Below are positions 35,452-43,847 of a stretch of 64,000 nucleotides of DNA, piece by piece; position 1 is the stretch's first letter, and the number at the start of each line of letters is the position of its first letter. Source of the stretch: Bacteroides sp. Lineage in GTDB: Bacteria; Bacteroidota; Bacteroidia; Bacteroidales; P3. Location: the NCBI GenBank assembly GCA_023662825.1, contig JAMPIH010000008.1, positions 37,939 through 101,938 on the forward strand, given 5' to 3'. The translations under genes and the position numbers were made by a program. The notes beneath the pieces were generated by a model. That model worked only from the letters and a program-made list of their open reading frames with translations. It ran no database searches and was not told the origin of the DNA.

Positions 35452-36711
35452 CTATTTTCCGATGAAAGGAATGGCTCCGTAACGCCCTTTTAGATAATCG
35501 CGTTTAATGTCGCGGTCGTTACGGACAATCTTGCCGTCTTCATCCTTGAACTCCACCAGTGAATAGATATCCGTTGATTCCACCTTGTCCTTTTCGGCAA
35601 ACCAAATCTGGTCGCGTCGGATAATTCGCAAATCCAAAAGGTTGGTGTCGTGGGTAGCGAAGATGAGTTGCGCGCCGTGCTTATTCACTTCAGGGTTCAT
35701 AAAAAGCAGCACGATATTTCGGGTGAGCAGGGGGTGCAGTTTTGCATCCAATTCATCTACGATCAAGATTTTACCTTCTTTCATGCTGTTGAAGAGGGGG
35801 CCGGCTATTTCGATTATCTTTTTTGTGCCCTCCGATTCCATCTGGTTCTTGTGAAAGTTCCGTTCACCTACAACTACGCCATCTTCATTATATATATTAT
35901 GCGTGGTTAGGAATTCAATAGACCTTCCATAAAAGTCTTCCGGTTGTGATTGGGGCGATATGGGGGATTTGTCAGATATATTTTGGGGTATATCCGTTTC
36001 TTTGACGGAAAAACGAGTGAAGCCCAATTGAAGCGTATTGAAAAATGCTTGCGCTTCATCCTCCCCGCTTAAGTGCTCTAAAAACATTCTTGTTGAAAAG
36101 TCCTTGTATGCCCCACTATCCGTGCCGGATAATACGTTGCAGTTGCTGAACCAGTCCATGATTAAATTGGACTTCTGCCCCTTTAGTTGTGCCACCAGAG
36201 AAAGGAACAGGCGATTGGTGTTGGTTAAATCATCCTTTCCGATACCTTCTGCAAATCGTTTTTTAGATACTTCTATAGCGTCGTGAGAACGAATGAAAAG
36301 TTCATATTCCCTCTCGCCAGAAATCTTTTCATACAGCCATTCCGATATGATTTCCTTTTTGTTGTATTCGAAGCCATACCGATATAGGACGTTGTTTTTG
36401 ATGAATTGAATTTCGAAAAAGGTGGGTTGCGTTTCCGATGTTTCATCAAGGGCAAAAGGAGAATAGGGCAAGGTGTCTCCGTTATTGAGTCGTACGGAGA
36501 AAAGCACCATAGTGCGCATGTCGAAAATGGCCTGTAATAAATTGCTCTTGCCACTGGAATTGGCGCCATAAAAAACAGCCAGAGGCAATACATTGAGTTT
36601 GCCTGCCTGAAGAACAGAAGCCTTATGCTCCTTAATGGAGCTTGATTCCATGCTGAAGGTGCGTTCATCCTTAAACGAGCGGTAATTTTTGACCGTGAAA
36701 TTAACGAGCAT
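35452..36711 (-). CDS. RloA-like ABC-type AAA ATPase
   Basis: A 419-residue ATPase of the AAA15/RloA group. Walker A is FYGANSSGKSNLLQAIFDM at about residues 48-66, preceded by FTVKNYRSFKDERTFSM typical of RecF/SMC-like heads. Walker B is ILIVDELDAKLHPLLTR near residue 315, and QLIFATHDTNLLDL with the H-loop near 350. It sits directly before rloB (8-base gap). The pair probably senses infection and licenses the RloB partner; this follows from related systems, not from anything measured here. Confidence 0.88.
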   Translation of the reverse strand: MLVNFTVKNYRSFKDERTFSMESSSIKEHKASVLQAGKLNVLPLAVFYGANSSGKSNLLQAIFDMRTMVLFSVRLNNGDTLPYSPFALDETSETQPTFFEIQFIKNNVLYRYGFEYNKKEIISEWLYEKISGEREYELFIRSHDAIEVSKKRFAEGIGKDDLTNTNRLFLSLVAQLKGQKSNLIMDWFSNCNVLSGTDSGAYKDFSTRMFLEHLSGEDEAQAFFNTLQLGFTRFSVKETDIPQNISDKSPISPQSQPEDFYGRSIEFLTTHNIYNEDGVVVGERNFHKNQMESEGTKKIIEIAGPLFNSMKEGKILIVDELDAKLHPLLTRNIVLLFMNPEVNKHGAQLIFATHDTNLLDLRIIRRDQIWFAEKDKVESTDIYSLVEFKDEDGKIVRNDRDIKRDYLKGRYGAIPFIGK

Positions 36712-36727
36712 GCCTAATGAATTTCCG

Positions 36728-36735
36728 CAAAGGTA
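36728..36735 (-). promoter_or_regulatory. Bacteroidota -7 box for the RloAB cassette
   Basis: Minus-strand TACCTTTG matches TAnnTTTG and lies 16 bases before the ATPase start codon. No clear -33 element at the usual spacing. Confidence 0.5.
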
Positions 36736-36758
36736 CGAAAATTCAACTTGACGATGAG

Positions 36759-36783
36759 AAAAATGAGATTTTTTCTCATTTTT
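36759..36783 (-). terminator. Probable terminator after the SDR/metallo-hydrolase operon
   Basis: AAAAATGAGA (36759-36768) and TCTCATTTTT (36774-36783) form a 10-base stem around a T5 loop (A5 on the minus strand). It lies 44 bases past the end of the metallo-hydrolase gene and just upstream of the RloAB cassette. The stem is AT-rich, so strength is uncertain. Confidence 0.5.
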
Positions 36784-36826
36784 GACGGCTTGCGGGTCGT
36801 GAACCCTGCAAATCTTTCTCTTTCCC

Positions 36827-37477
36827 CTACAGAAACGGATTCCGATACCGTTCCTGTTCGATCCATGTGCGGCCGCCGTGGCCGGGGCGTACCGAGTAGT
36901 CTTCGTCCAATACGAAGAGCTGTTCGAAAATGCTTTTCTTCAATAGGTCAAAGTCGCCGGTGGGCAGGTCGGTGCGGCCTATGCTGCCGTTAAAGAGCAC
37001 GTCGCCGCTGAATACGGTCTTTATTTCCGGCAGCACGAAGCAGGCGCTGCCTTCGCAGTGGCCGGGCGTGTAGCGCACTTCGAGTGTGGTTCCTGCCATC
37101 TGTAGTTTGTTGCCCTCGAACACCTTTACATTTTCGGGCACCTCTACCGGCGGCAAACCGAACGAGGCTGCGCCCATCGCGCCCTTTTCAAGCAAATCCA
37201 GGGCCTTTTCGTGCACGTGGAGCGGCAATCCGAAATGGCGGCAGATTTCGGCGGCTCCCCAGAAGTGGTCGAAGTGCGGGTGGGTCAGCAGGATATGGCT
37301 TACCCTGATGTTCTCCTGTTCGATAAAGCGGTACAGGCGTTCGAATTCCGATTCCCGGCAGCAGCCCGGGTCTATGATAAAGCCATCGCCGTTCTTGCGG
37401 TACACCATATAGAGGTTCATCTCGATGGGGTTCACCGGCATACACTTAACCTGCAGTTCGTTCTCTTGCGCGTTCAT
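36827..37477 (-). CDS. Metallo-beta-lactamase-fold hydrolase (glyoxalase II-like)
   Basis: A 216-residue zinc hydrolase. The metal site is evident: THPHFDHFWG (HxHxDH) near residues 64-73, PGHCEGSACF near 137, FSGDVLFNGSIGRTDLP with the bridging Asp near 156, and RPGHGG near 198. Short members like this are often annotated as hydroxyacylglutathione-hydrolase-like but most have no proven substrate. It follows the SDR gene by 13 bases on the same strand. Confidence 0.88.
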   Translation of the reverse strand: MNAQENELQVKCMPVNPIEMNLYMVYRKNGDGFIIDPGCCRESEFERLYRFIEQENIRVSHILLTHPHFDHFWGAAEICRHFGLPLHVHEKALDLLEKGAMGAASFGLPPVEVPENVKVFEGNKLQMAGTTLEVRYTPGHCEGSACFVLPEIKTVFSGDVLFNGSIGRTDLPTGDFDLLKKSIFEQLFVLDEDYSVRPGHGGRTWIEQERYRNPFL

Positions 37478-37490
37478 AATGGATTCAATG

Positions 37491-38333
37491 CTATTTAAAG
37501 GGAGAATCGGGTTCCTTGGACATATACGAATAGGCCACCGCCTCGGTAAGCTGCGGCCAGAATTTTTCCACGAAAACGGTAATCTTTCCGAGAGGCGTCA
37601 TGATCAGCGCACGCCGTTTGTGCCTGATGCCCCGGGCAATGAGGAAGGCCACCCGTTCGGCGGTCATCATCTTGTCTTCCTCGCGCGGGGTCTTGCCCTG
37701 CGGGTTGCCGTTCTTGTCGAGGGCGTTCTCCCTTACGTGCGATGCCGTGAAGCCGGGGCAGGCCACCATTACGTGCAGCCCCTGGCGGCGGTGTTCGATA
37801 CGCAGGGTCTGCATCAGGCTTTGGATGGCTGCCTTGGAGGCCGAGTAGGCCGCCCGTGCCGGCAGGCTCTGGTAGCCGGCAATCGAGGAAATGCCCACCA
37901 CCGAGGAGCCGCGCTTCTTGAGCAGGTGGGGCAGGGCGTATTTGCAACAATAGACCGTGCCCCAGAAATTGGTGTCCATGAGGCGTTGCAAGGTTTCGGT
38001 CTTGCAGTCCACGAACAGTCCGCGCATCGAAAGCCCGGCGTTGTTGATCAGTATGTCGATCCGGCCGAATTTTTCCACCGTTTTTTCTACCCACCGGCGG
38101 CAGTCTTCCTCCACGGTAACGTCGGTCTTCACCACCAGGCAGCGTGTTTCCACCTCCTCCGGCGAGAGCGTCTGCGCAAGGTATGCTTCAATCACTTCCT
38201 CGCGGCGGGCGGAGAGCGAAACACGATAGCCCCTGCGGAGCATTTCCAAGGCCAAGGCCTTGCCGATACCGGACGAAGCCCCCGAAATCATCACCACTTC
38301 CAGCGTTTTGGCCGCCTTTTCTCTGGCACTCAT
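37491..38333 (-). CDS. Short-chain dehydrogenase/reductase
   Basis: A 280-residue NAD(P)-dependent oxidoreductase of the classical SDR type. The cofactor motif MISGASSGIGKALA is at about residues 15-28, NNAG near 97, the catalytic Ser in GISSIAGY near 148 and the active-site YSASK near 163-167. The C-terminal ~60 residues (IRHKRRALIMTPLGKITVFV) resemble the DHRS7-like subgroup with a membrane-leaning tail. The substrate is unknown. Leads a two-gene operon with the metallo-hydrolase. Confidence 0.92.
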   Translation of the reverse strand: MSAREKAAKTLEVVMISGASSGIGKALALEMLRRGYRVSLSARREEVIEAYLAQTLSPEEVETRCLVVKTDVTVEEDCRRWVEKTVEKFGRIDILINNAGLSMRGLFVDCKTETLQRLMDTNFWGTVYCCKYALPHLLKKRGSSVVGISSIAGYQSLPARAAYSASKAAIQSLMQTLRIEHRRQGLHVMVACPGFTASHVRENALDKNGNPQGKTPREEDKMMTAERVAFLIARGIRHKRRALIMTPLGKITVFVEKFWPQLTEAVAYSYMSKEPDSPFK

Positions 38334-38395
38334 TTCCTTTGCTGATATTATAAAATATAAGGATTCAAAAAAACACGCGAAGTTAAGGAATTTCT

Positions 38396-38403
38396 TAAAT
38401 TTG
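38396..38403 (+). promoter_or_regulatory. Bacteroidota -7 box for the selenium operon
   Basis: TAAATTTG matches TAnnTTTG and lies 20 bases before the mnmH start codon. Confidence 0.5.
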
Positions 38404-38423
38404 CTACCTTTCTATAAAACGGC

Positions 38424-39449
38424 ATGGATGCTATGGAACCGGGTTCGATAAGAACGGACGATTTTGTCTGGGTTGACGTGCGCACGCCCTCCGAATACCG
38501 CCGCGGACATGTACCGGGGGCGTATAACCTGCCCTTGTTTACCGATGAAGAACGGGCGGAGGTGGGGACACTCTACGCCCGTCAAGGCAAACACGCCGCC
38601 ATAGAGCGAGGCTTGGAGCTTACCGGCTCTCGTTTTGCGGATATGTTGCGTCAGGGCAAGGCCCTTTCAAAAAAGGGGCGGCTTATGCTCTACTGCTGGC
38701 GCGGCGGCATGCGGAGCGCCAGCGTGGCCTGGCTGCTGCGCCTGCAGGACATAGATGTGCAGGTGTACCCCGGCGGTTACCGGGCTTACCGCAACGCTTT
38801 CGAAGCGATGCTGCGGCAGCCGTGGCGGTTCATCGTGCTGGGCGGCCCCACGCTCTGCGGAAAGACCGAAATCCTGCACCGATTGGCTCAGCAAGGCGAA
38901 CAGGTGTTGGACTTGGAAGGCCTGGCGCACCACAAGGGTTCCGCTTTCGGCGCGCTCGGTCAGGAGCCCCAGCCCGGCAACGAGGAATTTTCCAACACCT
39001 TGCATGCAATTATGGAAAGATTCTCGCCCGAACGCCCCGTCTGGTGCGAGGACGAGAGCCTGAATCTCGGCAAAGTGGTGCTTCCCCATACGTTCTACAC
39101 GCTGCTGACCTCTTCTCCGCTCGTTTGGGTGGAACGCCCCATGGCCGAACGCATCGCCAGAGGAATGGAGGAATACGGCGGAATGCCCGCCCCGCAGTTG
39201 ACCGATTGCCTGTCGAGGCTGCAACGGCGTATGGGCGGCGACCGGGTGCGGCAGGCCATAGCCGCCGTGGAGGGCGGCCATATCGAACAGGCCATGGAGA
39301 TGGCGCTGGCCTATTACGACAAGACCTATCTTTTCTCCTTGCAGAAACGCCCCGGAAAAACGGTTCACCGTTGCACGGCCACCGGCACGGCGGACGCGGT
39401 TTGCCGGGAATTAGTGGAATTTTCCCATACATTCATACAGAAAAAATAA
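38424..39449 (+). CDS. mnmH: tRNA 2-selenouridine synthase MnmH (SelU)
   Basis: Converts 2-thiouridine at the wobble position of Lys, Glu and Gln tRNAs to 2-selenouridine, through a geranylated intermediate, using selenophosphate. The 341 residues have an N-terminal rhodanese domain (WVDVRTPSEYRRGHVPGAYNLPL near 14-36) with the catalytic Cys91 in YCWRGGMRS, and a P-loop domain starting VLGGPTLCGKTEIL near 137-150. Length is close to the E. coli enzyme (364). First gene of a four-gene selenium cluster that includes selD, the source of its donor. Confidence 0.95.
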   Translation: MDAMEPGSIRTDDFVWVDVRTPSEYRRGHVPGAYNLPLFTDEERAEVGTLYARQGKHAAIERGLELTGSRFADMLRQGKALSKKGRLMLYCWRGGMRSASVAWLLRLQDIDVQVYPGGYRAYRNAFEAMLRQPWRFIVLGGPTLCGKTEILHRLAQQGEQVLDLEGLAHHKGSAFGALGQEPQPGNEEFSNTLHAIMERFSPERPVWCEDESLNLGKVVLPHTFYTLLTSSPLVWVERPMAERIARGMEEYGGMPAPQLTDCLSRLQRRMGGDRVRQAIAAVEGGHIEQAMEMALAYYDKTYLFSLQKRPGKTVHRCTATGTADAVCRELVEFSHTFIQKK

Positions 39450-39460
39450 AATCGAAAGAT

Positions 39461-40102
39461 ATGCCAACCGTAGATGTCCGCGGGCTTTCATGTCCCGCGC
39501 CCTTAATCAAGACCAAGCAGGCCATCGGCCAGGCTGCGGCCGGAACGCCCATACAGGTGGTGGGCGACGGCGCCATTCCCTTGGGAAACCTCAAGAACTA
39601 CCTGTCCGAATTGGGCATTGCCTTTAAGGAAATGCAGGTGGACAACCAGGAATGGATACTTTCGTTCGTGGTGGGTTCCGAAGCCGAGAAATCGGCGGCC
39701 GACCGCTCGCAGGCTGAGACTTTCTGCCGTACCGCCTCGGTGTCCGCTCCGGTGCAGACGCCTTCGGGAAGCTATGTGGTGGCGGTGTCCTCGCTTTGCA
39801 TGGGCAAGGGCGACGAACGCTTGGGTTCCCTGCTGATAAAGGCCTTCCTGAATGTCTTGCCCGAACTGGACAGCCTGCCGCAGGCCATCTGCTTCTACAA
39901 CGAAGGCGTGAAGCTCACCTGCGCGGATTCGCCCGTGCTGGAATCGCTCAAAGTCTTGCAGGAAAAGGGCGTTTCGCTGGTGGTGTGCGGCACCTGTGTG
40001 GAATTTTACGGCCTGCAGGAAAAGGTGGCCGTGGGCAGCATCAGCAATATGTACCATATCGCCACCCTGCTTTCGCAATCCGTTAAAGTGGTTTATCCCT
40101 GA
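39461..40102 (+). CDS. yedF: Selenium metabolism protein YedF (TusA-like plus DsrE-like domains)
   Basis: A 213-residue protein with two parts. Residues 1-70 form a TusA/SirA-like domain with the reactive VDVRGLSCPAPLIKTKQAI (Cys11). Residues about 105-213 form a DsrE-like domain with SSLCMGKGDERLGSLLIKAF and VVCGTCVEFYGL near 180. Such fusions are found with selenium genes and are thought to carry selenium or sulfur as a persulfide-like adduct. The start at 39461 is chosen because CPxP domains begin so; open reading extends upstream inside mnmH in another frame. It shares one base with the next start codon. Confidence 0.9.
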   Translation: MPTVDVRGLSCPAPLIKTKQAIGQAAAGTPIQVVGDGAIPLGNLKNYLSELGIAFKEMQVDNQEWILSFVVGSEAEKSAADRSQAETFCRTASVSAPVQTPSGSYVVAVSSLCMGKGDERLGSLLIKAFLNVLPELDSLPQAICFYNEGVKLTCADSPVLESLKVLQEKGVSLVVCGTCVEFYGLQEKVAVGSISNMYHIATLLSQSVKVVYP

Positions 40103-40317
40103 TGAAGCAGGCCTTGTTCGGGAGCGCCGCGATTCTGATACGCGCCGAGGAAATCGCGCTCAAGGCAGGCGTGTCCTGTCAGCTCAAGACCGTTCTGGGG
40201 CCGCCGAAAACCCCTTGCGGCATGAAACTGGTGTTTGCCGGAAAGGACGAGGCCCTGTTGCGGAAGCTTTGGGGCGGGGCCGGCATCGAATTCAATATAA
40301 GCGATGATGGAATTTGA
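40102..40317 (+). CDS. DUF3343 putative selenium/sulfur carrier
   Basis: A 71-residue protein of the DUF3343 family. Key features are ALFGSAAILIRAEEIALKAG at the start and a conserved cysteine in VLGPPKTPCGMKLVF near residue 39. The family is repeatedly found next to yedF and selD and has been proposed to carry selenium or sulfur; direct evidence is limited. Start overlaps the yedF stop by one base and the end overlaps selD by 14 bases, so all are tightly coupled. Confidence 0.85.
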   Translation: MKQALFGSAAILIRAEEIALKAGVSCQLKTVLGPPKTPCGMKLVFAGKDEALLRKLWGGAGIEFNISDDGI

Positions 40318-41338
40318 TCTTTTATCCGTTTCCCAGACCGGAGGCTGTTCGGCCAAACTGCCGGCCGGATTGCTGGACAGGCTTCTGGCCGACATTCCCC
40401 TGAAGTCTCATCCCGACATCATGGTGGACATAGAGACCCACGACGATGCGGGCGTGTACCGCCTCAACGACAGCACGGCCCTGATCGTAACCACCGATTT
40501 CTTTCCGCCGCTCTGTTCGGATGCCCGTACTTTCGGCCGGATCGCGGCCTGCAACGCGCTGAGCGATGTCTATGCCATGGGCGGAACGCCCCTGCTTACA
40601 CTTAACCTCACGCTTTTTCCCGCCGAGGGAATCCCTCTGGAAGTGCTGCATGATATCTTGTTGGGCGGCCAGGAAATGGTGAATGCGGCGGGCGCGTTCA
40701 CCATGGGCGGACATACGATTGTGGATGCCGTGCCCAAATACGGATTGGCCGTGGTGGGGACGGTGGCGCCCGAAAAGCTGGTTACCAATGCCGCGGCGCA
40801 GGCGGGCGACGTGCTGGTGCTTACCAAGGCGCTCGGCGCGGGCGTGCTGGTGGCCGCCCACCGCTTGGGCCTGGCCGATGAAAACGCCTACCGCGAGGCC
40901 TTGGAACAGATGTGCCTTCTGAACGCCAAGGGGGCGGAGGTGATGCGGAACCACGGCATCCGCTGCGCCACCGACATTACCGGCTTCGGTCTGATGGGGC
41001 ACGCCTGCAAGATGGCCGCCGCCTCAGGAAAACAACTGCATATCGACACGGCAAGCCTGCCCGTATTGTCCGGTGTCTTGCAACTGTTGCAGGACGGCTG
41101 TGTGCCGGGGGCGGCGTTCAAGAACTTAGCGTTCGCCAAGCCTCATCTGCAGGTGGGGCCGGGCGTGAGCCTGGAACGCAAGATGCTCTGCGCCGACGCC
41201 CAGACTTCGGGCGGGCTGCTGATGTGCGTGCCGCCCCTTGAGGTGCCGGACGTGCTGCAAGAATTGCAGGCGGGCGGCTATCCCTATGCCTGCGTGGTGG
41301 GAGGCGTGAGCGGGGGGGCGGGCGTCGTGTTGGATTAA
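40304..41338 (+). CDS. selD: Selenide, water dikinase (selenophosphate synthetase)
   Basis: Makes selenophosphate from selenide and ATP. The 344 residues show the flexible N-terminal loop with Cys15 and Lys18 (TGGCSAKL); the redox residue is cysteine, not selenocysteine. Other signatures: TTDFFPPLCSDARTFGRIAACNALSDVYAMGG near 64-95, GGHTIVDAVPKYGLAVVG near 133 and TDITGFGLMGHACKM near 225. Overlaps the DUF3343 gene. With no selA or selB in view, the selenophosphate here is best tied to tRNA modification by mnmH. Confidence 0.96.
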   Translation: MMEFDLLSVSQTGGCSAKLPAGLLDRLLADIPLKSHPDIMVDIETHDDAGVYRLNDSTALIVTTDFFPPLCSDARTFGRIAACNALSDVYAMGGTPLLTLNLTLFPAEGIPLEVLHDILLGGQEMVNAAGAFTMGGHTIVDAVPKYGLAVVGTVAPEKLVTNAAAQAGDVLVLTKALGAGVLVAAHRLGLADENAYREALEQMCLLNAKGAEVMRNHGIRCATDITGFGLMGHACKMAAASGKQLHIDTASLPVLSGVLQLLQDGCVPGAAFKNLAFAKPHLQVGPGVSLERKMLCADAQTSGGLLMCVPPLEVPDVLQELQAGGYPYACVVGGVSGGAGVVLD

Positions 41339-41342
41339 TTCG

Positions 41343-41350
41343 TACATTTG
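41343..41350 (+). promoter_or_regulatory. Bacteroidota -7 box for the nucleoside transporter gene
   Basis: TACATTTG matches TAnnTTTG, directly after the selD stop and 33 bases before the transporter start codon. Confidence 0.45.
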
Positions 41351-41383
41351 TTACCCGTTAGCGTATCTGTAAACACTTTTCTT

Positions 41384-42676
41384 ATGAAAAACATCCGCAT
41401 CCGCCTTATCGCGATGAACTTCCTGCAGTTCGCCGTATGGGGCGCGTACCTCACATCCATGGGCACGTATCTGGCCAAAGTGGGCATGGCCGAGAAAATA
41501 GGTCTTTTCTATGCCATGCAGGGCATTGTATCGCTCTTTATGCCGGCTTTGCTGGGCATTGTGGCCGACCGTTGGGTTCCCGCCCAGCGGCTGTTGAGCC
41601 TGAGTCACCTGCTGGCGGCGGTGTTTATGGCGGGTGCCGGTTTCTACGGCATGACGGCGGGGCAGGACGTGGCTTTCCCGTTGCTCTTTACCATGTATTC
41701 GTTTAGCGTGGCGTTCTACATGCCAACCTTGGCCCTTTCCAATTCGGTGGCCTACAACGCCTTGGACAAGGCGGGACTGGATACCGTAAAGGCTTTCCCG
41801 CCCATACGTATCTTCGGTACCATTGGCTTTATCTGCTCGATGTGGTTGGTTGACCTGTGCGGCTTGCAGCAGAATTTCGGGCAGTTCTTCGTGTGCGCCG
41901 CCTGGGGAATTCTGTTGGCCGTCTATGCCAATACCCTGCCGGCCTGCCCCGTGGCCAAGGGAAACTCCGAAAAGAAGTCCTTGGTGGAATCCTTGGGATT
42001 GAAGGCCTTCGCCCTCTTTAAACAACGCAAGATGGCGCTGTTCTTTATCTTCTCCATGCTGCTGGGGGTTTCCCTGCAGATTACCAACGGCTATGCCAAT
42101 CCGTTCATCACCGGTTTCGGCGAGATGCCCGAATACGCCGACGCTTTCGGCACGCAGCACGCCAACCTGCTTATCTCGCTCTCCCAGATCAGCGAGACGC
42201 TCTGCATCCTGTTGATACCGTTCTTCCTTACGCGCTTCGGCATCAAGCGGGTCATGGCCATCGCCATGTTCGCCTGGGTGTTGCGGTTCGGGCTGTTCGG
42301 CCTCGGGAATCCGGGAAGCGGTGTGTGGATGTTCGTGCTTTCGATGATCGTGTATGGGGTCGCGTTCGACTTCTTCAATATCTCCGGCTCGCTTTTCGTG
42401 GACAACGAGACCGACCTCTCCACGCGTTCCAGCGCCCAGGGGCTGTTCGTGGTCATGACCAACGGCATAGGCGCCACGGTGGGTACCTTAGGCGCGCAGG
42501 TGGTGGTGAACCATTTCGGCTGCATGAACAACGCGCTCGATGTGGCCGCGCGTATGGAAGGCTGGCGCTCGGCCTGGTTCTTCTTCGCGGCCTACGCGTT
42601 GGTGGTGGCCTTGCTGTTTATCGTGCTGTTCCGCTACAAGAAGGCGATGCACGAAGACAACGCGCTTAAGGCCTAA
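41384..42676 (+). CDS. MFS nucleoside:H+ symporter-like transporter (NupG/XapB type)
   Basis: A 430-residue major facilitator with about 12 hydrophobic helices. The start MKNIRIRLIAMNFLQFAVWG and the segment YLTSMGTYLAKVGMAEKIGLFYAMQGIVSLFMPALLGIVADRW (helix 1-2 and the loop) are characteristic of the NupG nucleoside-permease group. The central loop (VAKGNSEKKSLVESLGLKA, near residues 190-210) separates the two six-helix halves. An in-frame start 12 codons upstream is less likely. It follows selD but has its own likely promoter. Confidence 0.88.
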   Translation: MKNIRIRLIAMNFLQFAVWGAYLTSMGTYLAKVGMAEKIGLFYAMQGIVSLFMPALLGIVADRWVPAQRLLSLSHLLAAVFMAGAGFYGMTAGQDVAFPLLFTMYSFSVAFYMPTLALSNSVAYNALDKAGLDTVKAFPPIRIFGTIGFICSMWLVDLCGLQQNFGQFFVCAAWGILLAVYANTLPACPVAKGNSEKKSLVESLGLKAFALFKQRKMALFFIFSMLLGVSLQITNGYANPFITGFGEMPEYADAFGTQHANLLISLSQISETLCILLIPFFLTRFGIKRVMAIAMFAWVLRFGLFGLGNPGSGVWMFVLSMIVYGVAFDFFNISGSLFVDNETDLSTRSSAQGLFVVMTNGIGATVGTLGAQVVVNHFGCMNNALDVAARMEGWRSAWFFFAAYALVVALLFIVLFRYKKAMHEDNALKA

Positions 42677-42685
42677 CTTCCGCTT

Positions 42686-43702
42686 TTATTTCGCCTGATT
42701 CAGAAAAGAGAGGGCTTCTTCGTAGAATTTCTCGCGCACGGGCTTGGCCGAGAGTGCCAGGTCGTGCAGGCCGTTCTCGATGGTGAGCGTGCGGGCTTGC
42801 GGCCCCAGGGTCTTGCCGTATTTCTCAATGTCCTTTACATCCAACACCCCGTCGCCCGACTGGTGTTCGGGTTTCCATTTCTTGCCATATACGCTGCGGT
42901 GGGAGTGCATCACCAGGATGGGGCAGGGTATCTCCAAACCTTTCTGCAATTCTTTCTGCCCCAGGTGGATGGCACGGATCCAGGAGGCGGTGAGTTTGGG
43001 AGCCACGGGGTATTTCCAAGTGGTGTCGAACGTCCATTCGCCGTGGTGGTTTTCCAGCAGGCTTTCGGCGTAGGCGGTGCTCAGGCCTCCGCTCACTTTC
43101 TTGTGGGGCGATTTCTTGCCCATGCGCGCCACCGCGGGAATGCCCACTTTCTCCACGATATGCCCCAGGTTCATGTCTAAGAACGGGCTGTTGAACACGA
43201 TGGCGTAGAACGGCATGTTTTCTTTGTGCGCCTGGCAGTAGAGCGAGGTGATGAGTCCGCCGGTGGAGTGCGCCATCAACGCTATCCTTTGGCAGCCCTC
43301 ACGCTGCATCTGCGCCACGGCACTGTCGATGTCGGCGAAGTACTCGTTGAGATCCATCACCATGAACGGATATTGGTGGGAAAGTCTGGATCGTCCGTAT
43401 TTACGCAGGTCGATGGCGTAGAAGCGGTAGCCGTTACCGTTGAAGAAATGCGCCATCTCGGTCTGGAAAAAATAGTCGTTGTAGCCGTGCACGTAGAGCA
43501 GGGCGGTGGAGGTGGCGGGCTGTTCCCTGGTGCGCACCAGTGTGGTCACCACCTTGCCTTCGTAATCGTCCTGCATCTCGATGGTCTTGCAGATAAATTC
43601 CTCGCCCAAAATGTCCTGCCGGTAGCCATCGGGCAGGGATTGGGCATGAATCATGGTAAGGGCGGCGAACGCAAAAAGGAAGAAAACCGGAAGCTTTTTC
43701 AT
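42686..43702 (-). CDS. Exported alpha/beta-hydrolase (lysophospholipase-like)
   Basis: A 338-residue exported hydrolase. The signal peptide covers residues 1-20 (PVFFLFAFAALTMIHAQ region). The alpha/beta-hydrolase core shows ALLYVHGYNDYFFQTEMAHFF near residues 67-87 (oxyanion His-Gly), YRFYAIDLRKYGRSRL near 92, the nucleophile elbow MAHSTGGL near 143-150 and a likely catalytic His in GLHDLALS near 315. It resembles serine aminopeptidase/lysophospholipase domains. It stands convergent to the transporter gene, 9 bases apart. Confidence 0.87.
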   Translation of the reverse strand: MKKLPVFFLFAFAALTMIHAQSLPDGYRQDILGEEFICKTIEMQDDYEGKVVTTLVRTREQPATSTALLYVHGYNDYFFQTEMAHFFNGNGYRFYAIDLRKYGRSRLSHQYPFMVMDLNEYFADIDSAVAQMQREGCQRIALMAHSTGGLITSLYCQAHKENMPFYAIVFNSPFLDMNLGHIVEKVGIPAVARMGKKSPHKKVSGGLSTAYAESLLENHHGEWTFDTTWKYPVAPKLTASWIRAIHLGQKELQKGLEIPCPILVMHSHRSVYGKKWKPEHQSGDGVLDVKDIEKYGKTLGPQARTLTIENGLHDLALSAKPVREKFYEEALSFLNQAK

Positions 43703-43749
43703 GGCGTGTCGTGTTGTTTCTCCCGCAAAGATAATAGCTTGCGCGGAAC

Positions 43750-43780
43750 TTGCGGAAGTCGGTAAAAAACGCTACCTTTG
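43750..43780 (+). promoter_or_regulatory. Bacteroidota promoter for rpsP
   Basis: TTG at 43750-43752 and -7 box TACCTTTG at 43773-43780 are separated by 20 bases. The rpsP start is 67 bases downstream. Confidence 0.6.
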
Positions 43781-43847
43781 CAGCCCTTAAAGCGGATGGG
43801 CTTTACAGAGGCCGCCGGTTTGGGAAAACAATTAAAACCTAATTAAG

